Positions 7,431 to 14,595 of a DNA stretch of 17,293 nt are shown here, piece by piece. Source of the stretch: JASFYU01 sp045046905. Lineage in GTDB: Bacteria; Bacteroidota; Bacteroidia; Flavobacteriales; Flavobacteriaceae. Both the position numbers and the translations under genes were made by a program. Where the stretch lies: NCBI GenBank assembly GCA_045046905.1, contig JASFYU010000057.1, positions 1-17,293 of the forward strand, in the 5' to 3' direction. Within the stretch, counting starts at the first letter, position 1. The number at the start of each line of letters is the position of its first letter. Below the pieces are notes generated by a model, which did no database searches, was not told the origin of the DNA, and saw only the letters and a list, made by a program, of their open reading frames with translations.

Positions 7431-8192
7431 TTATAAACCTGAGTTTCTACTGTGGTCGCACAACGATTTTGCTGAGGAATGTGAGGCAATAATAGGCGCT
7501 TTCGAAACGGCTATAATCTGTTTCATATATGCCTTGTAAATGTGAGAAATATCGATTATAATTCCCAATATATTGCGCTCACTTACAGCATCTTGGTCGA
7601 GTTCGCTCAAACCATAGTGTTTCTATAAACCATCTTGCTCTCGAGTAGGTGAATCACAAAATCGGTTATGCCCATTATGAGCCAATAAAATATACCGGGC
7701 GCCTTGTTTATGGTATTTTGTAAGCAAGGAAAGGTCTTCACCATTGGGGTAGGTATTTTCGACACCTATCATGGCTATTTTTTTACTGAAGGCATTAATG
7801 CCACGTATATCGGCGTAAACTAGGGTAAACGCTATTTTTTCCAAAGTGATTTCTGTACATAGGCGATGAATAGCCTCGAACTCTGCCATGGCATTATCGG
7901 TCGCGTTACTGTATCCTAGACTAGATAGAGTCTTGGCCCGTATACACGATAAACCATGTGATATCTAATCCGCCCTTCTTCATTTCGAATAAATTTGCCA
8001 GAGAATATAGCCTTTCGATATAGTTGATACTATCGATAAAATTTTCAGCGTTGATACCATCAGACGTATCGATATTATAACTTTTTAGTGAATACGCTGC
8101 GCCTGTTATTTTGAACTCTTTTCAAGGTTTTACTTCGTTTTGAAACAAGAAATAAAGACTAGTACACAGAGGATAAATAGGCTATGTTTCAT
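7431..8192 (-). pseudogene. Broken family M19 (renal-dipeptidase type) peptidase gene
   Basis: Read on the minus strand in several frames, this stretch gives consecutive pieces of an exported M19 dipeptidase. An ATG at 8192 opens a signal peptide (MKHSLFILCVLVFISCFKTK), ended by a stop at once. A second frame (about 8118-7921) reads INAENFIDSINYIERL..., then EMKKGGLDITWFIVYTGQ, up to a TAG at 7921. A third frame (about 7930-7623) reads GYSNATDNAMAEFEAIHRL, then KKIAMIGVEN and LSLLTKYHKQGARYILLAHNG. A fourth (about 7617-7431) reads HYGLSELD, GIIIDISHI and KAPIIASHSSAKSLCDHSRN, then stops. The order matches intact family members. The ligand Glu (GVEN) and two His (DISH, ASHSS) remain, but the early His-x-Asp pair seems lost and the last third of the enzyme is missing. 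At least three frame breaks make it non-functional. A 267-base open stretch inside it (7623-7889) is a fragment, not a separate gene. Confidence 0.8.
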
Positions 8193-8349
8193 CGAGTAGG
8201 AATTTTAGACATACAAATAAAGCAATTTGACAACGGAAATAGGACTATAGGTAACATTTAGTTGCTTACAGGCCATGAAAAAGAGAGTTTTAGTCATATT
8301 CTAATCTGTAAATCAAGGAGCTAGTAGATAACCCTAACATATTTTAGTA
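8193..8349 (+). promoter_or_regulatory. Leader region of the kinase-to-export operon
   Basis: This stretch separates the start of the M19 remnant from the six-gene plus-strand operon and must hold its promoter. The best candidate is TTTG (8226-8229), a 22-base gap and TAACATTTAG (8252-8261); the second box has one base too many for TAnnTTTG. AAGGAG occurs at about 8315-8320 but is roughly 30 bases from the nearest possible start codon. A nine-codon ORF (MKKRVLVIF, 8275-8304) lies in the presumed leader; it may be chance. Confidence 0.3.
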
Positions 8350-10128
8350 TTGAAACCGAAAAACTTACTTACTAAATTATCCTCTTTTGAAGTCATGCTT
8401 AATGATTTTTCCTTTGAGGAATTAAATGTTAGCGAGGCATCACTACTTAAGAAATCATTCATGGCGTTCAAAAGAGATTTGGAGGAAAATGTATTTAAAC
8501 AAAATACAATTTCTTTCGTGAGCGATTATGATGAGTTTGAAAGCAGTCGTAATCATAAAAAGGCTACGATATCAGCTGGCGAGGGAATGTTAATTGCCAA
8601 GGTCAGTCATGAGATGCGAACCCCTTTAAATGGAATCATGGGGTTTACCGATCTTTTAAAAGAAGATGAACTGACTGAAAAACAACTACAACAGGTAAAT
8701 GCAATCGCATCGGCATCACATGCATTGATGACCATAATCAATGAACTCTTAGAATACACAAAACTTTCGGCCGGCTTGGAAAAATTTGAAGCCATCGATT
8801 TCAATTTTCACAGTTTGATACGAGATGTAATGTACTTGTGCAATACTCTGATAACCGAGAAGGGAGTACAACTCAAATCGAATATAGACCCTGATATTCC
8901 TGACGTATTGGTCGGTGATCCATCTAAGCTCACCCAGGTTTTGTTGAACTTGATAGGGAATGCCATAAAATTTGTCAAGACTGGTGAAATTCGTTTAGAA
9001 GTCCAGCTAAAAAAACAAAATAGAGATTCATTCCTACTTGAATTTCTGATTGTTGATACCGGTATTGGTATTGCCGAGGAACAACTCGAACATATTTTCG
9101 ATTCATTCCGACAGGCAGGACAAGATTCGTTTGCAAACCATGGCGGTTATGGCCTTGGTCTGAGTATCGTAAAGCAGATTATCGAAAAATCAGGAGGAAA
9201 TATAGGGGTGGTCAGCAGTTTGGGCATTGGCACCACTTTTAAATTTGTACTGCCCTATAAAAAAGGTGAAAGTCAGAAGGTAGTAAAAATAAACAGTAAG
9301 CCCAAGGAAGGTTTGATTGGGCAGGAATTGATTAGAGGTATGAGAATTTTGGTTTTTGAGGACAACCTTTTAAACCAAAAACTTATTGAGCAGCGCCTAA
9401 AAAGATGGCATTGTACAACCTATGTAACCGATAATGCCATGTATGGATTGAACCTATTGAGGGAAAATAAAATCGATATGGTCTTGATGGATTTACACAT
9501 GCCAGGAATGAACGGTTTCGAGCTAACCGAAAGAATACGCAGTACTGAGAATAGCGATGTAAAACAAATACCGGTGATTGCCCTCACGGCTGATTTTACA
9601 GCGGAGACCCAAGAAAAATGCAAGGCTTGCGGTATTGATGACTTTATTCTTAAACCCTATAGTCCGGAGGAGTTATTATCGAAAATACTGATAAACATGG
9701 ATGAAAAGAATAGGAGGGCAGTGTCAGAGATGACCGCCGAGAGCACTACTTTCTTGTGTGCCGAACAAAAATTGAAGTTTGACCTGTCTCATATGTTAGA
9801 TGAATGCGGGGGAGAGATTGAATTACTTGAAGAATTGGTGAATTTGTACACGCAAAATGCCTTAGAATTTATTGGAAATTTAAAACTGTGTTTGCAGCAT
9901 AAAAATTTCGAAGCTTTAAAATTTGCGGCTCACAAAATCAAAGGTGGGCTGGCGATGATGCGAACCAATGAGCTTCATATAATTGTTTTAGAGATACACA
10001 AACTATGTGATACCGACAAGAATCTGGAACAATTGATATTATTAAACGATCATTTTATTGAGGAATATGTGATTACTGAGAAAGCGATGCATATGGCCCT
10101 TGAAAAAATAAAAAATAAAGAGCACTGA
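8350..10128 (+). CDS. Soluble hybrid histidine kinase with receiver and HPt domains
   Basis: The 592-residue product has three phosphorelay modules in one chain. HisKA carries the phospho-accepting His87 in KVSHEMRTPLNG. The ATPase domain has the N box NLIGNAIKF (Asn204), the G1 box VDTGIGI (236-240) and the G2 box GGYGLGLSIV (265-274). The receiver (about 331-447) has acidic Glu337/Asp338, phospho-accepting Asp381 in LMDLHMPGMNGFE, Thr413 and Lys435. The C-terminal HPt has His528 in AAHKIKGG. There is no membrane helix, signal peptide or recognisable sensor domain; the first ~75 residues are a short helical region. Phosphate probably flows His87, Asp381, His528, then to the stand-alone receiver encoded 6 bases downstream. 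The only start codon near the ORF's beginning is TTG (8350), 12 bases after an in-frame stop; ATG 8395 would remove 15 residues and is the alternative. Confidence 0.92.
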   Translation: MKPKNLLTKLSSFEVMLNDFSFEELNVSEASLLKKSFMAFKRDLEENVFKQNTISFVSDYDEFESSRNHKKATISAGEGMLIAKVSHEMRTPLNGIMGFTDLLKEDELTEKQLQQVNAIASASHALMTIINELLEYTKLSAGLEKFEAIDFNFHSLIRDVMYLCNTLITEKGVQLKSNIDPDIPDVLVGDPSKLTQVLLNLIGNAIKFVKTGEIRLEVQLKKQNRDSFLLEFLIVDTGIGIAEEQLEHIFDSFRQAGQDSFANHGGYGLGLSIVKQIIEKSGGNIGVVSSLGIGTTFKFVLPYKKGESQKVVKINSKPKEGLIGQELIRGMRILVFEDNLLNQKLIEQRLKRWHCTTYVTDNAMYGLNLLRENKIDMVLMDLHMPGMNGFELTERIRSTENSDVKQIPVIALTADFTAETQEKCKACGIDDFILKPYSPEELLSKILINMDEKNRRAVSEMTAESTTFLCAEQKLKFDLSHMLDECGGEIELLEELVNLYTQNALEFIGNLKLCLQHKNFEALKFAAHKIKGGLAMMRTNELHIIVLEIHKLCDTDKNLEQLILLNDHFIEEYVITEKAMHMALEKIKNKEH

Positions 10129-10134
10129 GAATTG

Positions 10135-10521
10135 ATGAAGAAGAAAAAGATTTTATTGGCTGAAGATGATGATTTATTGGCCGCCTTATTGAATTTTAAG
10201 TTCAAAAAAGGAGGCTATGACGTAGTCCTCTGTAAAGACGGGCGCGAAGTAAAAGAGATTTTATATCAAGTTATGCCTGATATTATCGTCACCGATTTGA
10301 TGATGCCCTATTTTTCAGGCATGGAACTTATTGGTTTTATTCGCAACGAGTTGAAATCAAACGTACCCATTATTATCATATCCTCGGCCGGAAATGAAGA
10401 AAATGTAATTAATGCCTTTGAATTAGGGGCTAATGATTTTGTATCAAAACCCGTTAGTCCTTCAGAACTTATGGTACGCGTAGCGCGAAAATTGAATAAA
10501 ATAACAGTTGGCGATAATTAG
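10135..10521 (+). CDS. Stand-alone receiver (single-domain response regulator)
   Basis: The 128-residue product is one receiver domain with no output domain, as in CheY or Spo0F. Acidic Asp11/Asp12 (AEDDD), phospho-accepting Asp54 (IIVTDLMMP), Ser83/Ser84 and Lys105 (FVSKPVSP) are all present. The reading frame could start at a TTG three bases earlier, but ATG 10135 gives the typical MKKKKILLAEDDD start. It lies 6 bases after the hybrid kinase, whose HPt His528 is its likely phosphate donor. Having no DNA-binding or enzyme domain, it must act by protein contact; the membrane-anchored HEAT protein encoded next is the obvious candidate partner, by inference only. Confidence 0.92.
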   Translation: MKKKKILLAEDDDLLAALLNFKFKKGGYDVVLCKDGREVKEILYQVMPDIIVTDLMMPYFSGMELIGFIRNELKSNVPIIIISSAGNEENVINAFELGANDFVSKPVSPSELMVRVARKLNKITVGDN

Positions 10522-13159
10522 ATCTACATATAAAAGTCATTTGCTAATCAGTGTCCCAGAAATCCAGACAGATTTACTTTGGGATCTGACTTTAGTTTTT
10601 ATAGCCTTAGCCATACTGTATTTTATTGCGGCCTTCTTTTTTAGAAACAAAATAGCATCGGAGTCAAATAAAATGAAACAAAACAAGACAGTGCTTTCAC
10701 CAATGATAAGTGAATTTCTGTTTTATGAAGAAGATGCTTCCAAAAAAGAAAAGACCAAGTATGTACATCTTAAAATCGAAATCAGACAGTTCCTCAAAAA
10801 GGAGTTTAGTAGAAAGGTTTTGGCAGGAATTTTATTGGATTTAAGAAAAGATGTTTCCGGAGATACGCAAAGAAGGCTTTTTAAACTGTATACCGATTTT
10901 GGACTTCACAATGATGCCTTTGAAAGCCTAAAAAGCTGGCGGTGGGAAATTGTTTCGAAAGGCATTCTAGAGCTTACCCAGATGCAAGTACAGGAAGCCT
11001 ACGGTTTTATCACCAAATTCATTAATGACAAAAGGAGTACCATTCGCAAACAAGCTGAAATCGCTACGGTTACCCTTAAACCTGAAGGGATCAATTATTT
11101 TTTAGATACTACTACCTCTAAAATTTCGGAATGGCAACAGTTAAAGTTATTAGATGTTATTCGGAACAAAGAAGATTTTCGGCCACCCTTATTCAAAGTA
11201 TGGCTGACCTCGAAAAACAAACATGTGGTACTTTTTGCCCTACGTCTAATAAAATATTACCATCAGAGTGATGCCAAGGCATCCTTGGTTGAATTGGTGA
11301 AACATAAGAACAACCAAATAAAAGAAGAAGCGATCCAGTGTGTGAAAGCTTTTAATATCGTAGAGGCCTTAGGTACGCTACAAGTGATTTTTTGGAAAAG
11401 CCAGACGAATATTAAGATATCAATCTTGGATACCATAGCCTATATAGGTGACAAAAACCATATTCAGTTCTTACAGTCCATCGAAAATAAGGAAACTGAA
11501 TTTTTGGTCAAGAGTAAGGCAATAGCTGCGATAAATACGATTTCACCAGAGAGTATTATGCCGACCGTTGATATACAAGATATACGTAACTACATTATTC
11601 CTGAAGATATTGTAACCAAAGAAGAGGCTGATTCTTTGCCAGATACTACTATTGAAGAGCTGGGCAGTATTGATAAAGCACCAGTGAAAGAGCCATTGCT
11701 CGATGAGGGTAGAGGTTTTGAAGAAAAATCGGAAGATTCGAAGGCGGTGGTCAAGAAGTCTCTTGAAATTTCTAGTTCAGAAGTACCCTTTAAAAACCCA
11801 GCGAATAAAAGGGAAGAAGAAGTTTCGATCAATATAGATTTTATTCCGCTGGTAATTGATACTCCTGCGATGCAAACGGAAGCTGCTGAAAAAGGCCACG
11901 ACCCAATAAAAGAAAAGACCAATACGGCAACTGATGCGTTAACCACCTCATCAAAAGCCCTAGAAAATCAAGATGTCTCCGATTTTAAAATGACTGACAT
12001 TGATTTTATTCCACTCGTGGTCGCAGACAAAAATGAAGAACAGGAAAATAAAACCTTTTATGAAGACATAACCGATGCTTGTTTTAAAGACAAGTATGAC
12101 AAGACGAACATAGATGTTGATGAGTTGAATTTTCTGCCTCTTGTAACCGATACTGAGCTTGATTTAGGGAGTAGCCCAATCAAACATAGTAACGAACAGC
12201 AAGCCGTTCTCAAAGAAGATATAGACAGTGATTCGCTCTCGGATTTTGATATTGGCGAGCAGGCAGAGGCTCTAGGAACTGAAAACACAACGCAACAACA
12301 AGAGAACGATCAAGATCATTCTGCCCTCCCCATAGCTGAAAAGGAACCTGAAGAACAAGATGTTGTTTCCTGGTTGTTAGTCCAAAATGAAATAAACGAA
12401 TTTGAAGTTACCTATGAGGAGGTAAGCTTTAAAGTTCAGCTATCTGACCGTATTCCAAAACCCGTGTATTATAATGAGTATGAGGCCTATATGATGGCTT
12501 TATTAGATGATTTAGAGGCCTTGGGCGATTATCGTGAAATACCTTTGTTAAAGGCCTATAGTGATCAAGAGGAAATACTGTTCATACGCCAGCGTATAGC
12601 TCAGCTTATCGATGGCTTTTCGAATGATAAAGATAAAAGTGAAGATGTTGATTTTAGATCTAAAACGAGAAATAAATTACTGAATTACAACGTATTCAGA
12701 AACCTTTTTCAATATTGTGATACAGAAAAAAAATTGATATTGATGGATGAGGTTATTGGGGTGGGGGATGAAAAAGAAATCGAATTTTTGAAAAACCTGC
12801 TAGAAGACAAAGAACTCAAAATACGAAAAAAAGCTGCTCAGGTACTTGAAGGCCTGCAAGACAAATTGTCTTGTGAAAATCAGCCTTCGAAAGAAGCTCT
12901 TCTTGTTAGAGATGATGATTTTATAGCTCAACTTTCAAAAGAAAAGGTGGTACCCTCCAAAGTTATTGCATTTGAGAAAGAATATAGTTCCTCGGATGCC
13001 AATGATATTTTTGATATGAACTTTGAATTGTGTCAAGAATCTGACAGTAAGAGTGAGCTAGTGGAGCGAAAGACCATTGGCATCGCTAGTGAAAAGAAAA
13101 GATTACTGTCGAATCCCTTTTGGTTCGATTCCGAATACAATGATATAAAAACTCAATGA
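10508..13159 (+). CDS. Membrane-anchored HEAT-repeat protein with acidic linker
   Basis: The 883-residue product has one N-terminal membrane helix (about 25-45), ending in FFFRNK, then a large, probably cytoplasmic part. Residues ~85-350 are alpha-helical pairs of HEAT type, for example STIRKQAEIATVTL, NKHVVLFALRLIKYY and NQIKEEAIQCVKAF. Residues ~365-620 form a long acidic, Ser/Glu/Asp-rich linker, probably disordered, holding three copies of [DN]F[IL]PLV (444-449, 499-504, 541-546). A second helical HEAT-like region spans ~655-785 (EKEIEFLKNLLEDKELKIRK). The C-terminal tail is NPFWFDSEYND. No enzyme motif is seen; a scaffold or regulator is likely. The start must be non-ATG: an in-frame TAA lies at 10502, and the first in-frame ATG (residue 55) falls after the membrane helix. 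TTG 10508 overlaps the receiver gene by 14 bases; TTG 10541 is the alternative. The next gene overlaps by four bases (ATGA). Confidence 0.85.
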   Translation: MAIIRSTYKSHLLISVPEIQTDLLWDLTLVFIALAILYFIAAFFFRNKIASESNKMKQNKTVLSPMISEFLFYEEDASKKEKTKYVHLKIEIRQFLKKEFSRKVLAGILLDLRKDVSGDTQRRLFKLYTDFGLHNDAFESLKSWRWEIVSKGILELTQMQVQEAYGFITKFINDKRSTIRKQAEIATVTLKPEGINYFLDTTTSKISEWQQLKLLDVIRNKEDFRPPLFKVWLTSKNKHVVLFALRLIKYYHQSDAKASLVELVKHKNNQIKEEAIQCVKAFNIVEALGTLQVIFWKSQTNIKISILDTIAYIGDKNHIQFLQSIENKETEFLVKSKAIAAINTISPESIMPTVDIQDIRNYIIPEDIVTKEEADSLPDTTIEELGSIDKAPVKEPLLDEGRGFEEKSEDSKAVVKKSLEISSSEVPFKNPANKREEEVSINIDFIPLVIDTPAMQTEAAEKGHDPIKEKTNTATDALTTSSKALENQDVSDFKMTDIDFIPLVVADKNEEQENKTFYEDITDACFKDKYDKTNIDVDELNFLPLVTDTELDLGSSPIKHSNEQQAVLKEDIDSDSLSDFDIGEQAEALGTENTTQQQENDQDHSALPIAEKEPEEQDVVSWLLVQNEINEFEVTYEEVSFKVQLSDRIPKPVYYNEYEAYMMALLDDLEALGDYREIPLLKAYSDQEEILFIRQRIAQLIDGFSNDKDKSEDVDFRSKTRNKLLNYNVFRNLFQYCDTEKKLILMDEVIGVGDEKEIEFLKNLLEDKELKIRKKAAQVLEGLQDKLSCENQPSKEALLVRDDDFIAQLSKEKVVPSKVIAFEKEYSSSDANDIFDMNFELCQESDSKSELVERKTIGIASEKKRLLSNPFWFDSEYNDIKTQ
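11837..12145 (+). repeat. Three copies of a short [DN]F[IL]PLV motif in the HEAT protein linker
   Basis: The copies are DFIPLV at 11837-11854, DFIPLV at 12002-12019 and NFLPLV at 12128-12145. Context is similar each time: NIDFIPLVIDT, DIDFIPLVVAD and DELNFLPLVTDT. Spacing is 55 and 42 residues, and the sequence between copies is not conserved. This is what repeated docking motifs in a disordered linker look like, rather than a folded repeat domain. Confidence 0.7.
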
Positions 13160-14586
13160 ATAGTGGCCTTTTCAATATAGTTTTAGAATATTTAAACATC
13201 GTATTCTTGGTGTTTTCGGTGGTGCTGTTCGCCTTGTTTATGATCATGGGTTATCTATCTACTAGAAATTATATTCATTATCGCAACAAAAACAGTTTTG
13301 GCGATTTATCAAAGATTATGGCATCTCCTTTGGCGCCCAGTATTACTATTATTGCGCCTGCTTATAATGAAAGTATGACCATTGTAGAGAACATTCGTTC
13401 ATTGATGTCGCTCCGCTATGTGAACTATGAGGTGATGGTGGTCAATGACGGTAGTAGCGATGACACTTTAGAAAAAATGATCAAGGCCTATGACCTGTAC
13501 AAAATTGACCAGAAAATAGACCCCGATTGGCGCAGTAAACCTATAAGGGGTGTTTATAAATCGCCCAATAAAGCCTTTTCTAAGCTAACTGTTATCGATA
13601 AGGAGAACGGTGGAAAATCTGATGCATTGAATACGGGTATGGCTCTTTCGACCAATCGATATGTCGGCTGTATTGATGTAGACTGTCTATTGCTGCCCGA
13701 TGCCCTCTTACATGTTGTAAAGTCTTTTTATCAACGTTCTGATAAGCGGGTAATAGCGGTAGGAGGCGTAATTAGAGTGGCCAATTCCTGTAAAATTTCT
13801 GGTGGAAAATTGGAGGAAATTAGGCTGCCCAAAAATTGGTTGGCGAGATTTCAGTTGTTAGAATACACAAGATCATTCATTTTAGGCAGAATGGCATGGG
13901 GCCGTATCGATAGTCTTTTGATTATTTCGGGGGCATTTGGTTTTTTCGATCGTGAAATTGCCTTAGCCGTTGGTGGCTACGATACCAATACGGTAGGTGA
14001 GGATATGGAAATCGTCTTTAAGATGCGACGCTATATGCACGACCAAAAAATACCGTATACCATTGAATATATACCCGATCCATTATGCTGGACAGAGGTG
14101 CCTGAAGACTTGAAAATCTTAGTCAACCAAAGAGATAGGTGGGCCAGAGGAAATCTAGAGACCCTATTTAAACACAAAGACATGTTCTTTAATTCGAAGT
14201 ATGGGCGCTTGGGCCTACTGAGTTACCCATATTGGTTTTTCTATGAATGGCTAGCCCCTTTATTAGAGTTCTTTGGCTTTTTTACCGTGATACTTTTTTA
14301 TTATCTGGGAATACTTAATTGGGACTTCTTTATCGCCATTACCACAACGATCTACATGTTTTCGATTATGTTTTCTTTCTACGCCATTCTGTGGGATGTA
14401 TACGGCTATAATGAGTATAGGAAAACAAAAGATATATTGATATTGATGTTCTGTTCGATAATAGAACCTATAGTTTTTCACCCTATAGTGGTCTGGTCAG
14501 CGGTACGGGGTAATTATAAAAAATTGTTCAAGGTAAAATCAGGCTGGGGATCACAGGTACGTAAAGGTTTTGCAAAGGCGACTTAA
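13156..14586 (+). CDS. Processive family-2 glycosyltransferase, inner membrane
   Basis: The 476-residue protein has an N-terminal membrane helix (about 12-34), a cytoplasmic GT-A catalytic domain (about 62-335) and a group of C-terminal helices (about 365-450). The family-2 motifs are complete: IIAPAYNE, VVNDGSSDD (Asp98), GGKSDALNTG, the DxD in CIDVDC (Asp174, Asp176), GEDMEIVFKMR (Asp283, catalytic base region) and QRDRW (325-329), the QxxRW motif of processive enzymes such as PgaC/IcaA, BcsA and hyaluronan synthase. It probably polymerises a beta-linked glycan and moves it through the membrane; the sugar cannot be told from sequence. There is no PilZ domain, so no direct c-di-GMP control is visible. 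It overlaps the HEAT gene by 4 bases and is followed after 9 bases by the LtaS-like transferase. Confidence 0.92.
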   Translation: MNSGLFNIVLEYLNIVFLVFSVVLFALFMIMGYLSTRNYIHYRNKNSFGDLSKIMASPLAPSITIIAPAYNESMTIVENIRSLMSLRYVNYEVMVVNDGSSDDTLEKMIKAYDLYKIDQKIDPDWRSKPIRGVYKSPNKAFSKLTVIDKENGGKSDALNTGMALSTNRYVGCIDVDCLLLPDALLHVVKSFYQRSDKRVIAVGGVIRVANSCKISGGKLEEIRLPKNWLARFQLLEYTRSFILGRMAWGRIDSLLIISGAFGFFDREIALAVGGYDTNTVGEDMEIVFKMRRYMHDQKIPYTIEYIPDPLCWTEVPEDLKILVNQRDRWARGNLETLFKHKDMFFNSKYGRLGLLSYPYWFFYEWLAPLLEFFGFFTVILFYYLGILNWDFFIAITTTIYMFSIMFSFYAILWDVYGYNEYRKTKDILILMFCSIIEPIVFHPIVVWSAVRGNYKKLFKVKSGWGSQVRKGFAKAT

Positions 14587-14595
14587 ATAATAAAG

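Noticed and set aside
8275..8304. Nine-codon ORF MKKRVLVIF upstream of the kinase, like the first residues of a response regulator
   Set aside because: Too short to judge; no receiver-like sequence follows in any frame, so a leader peptide or a remnant cannot be told from chance.
10132..10137. TTG as start of the stand-alone receiver
   Set aside because: The ATG immediately after it gives the usual receiver N-terminus and better spacing from the kinase stop.
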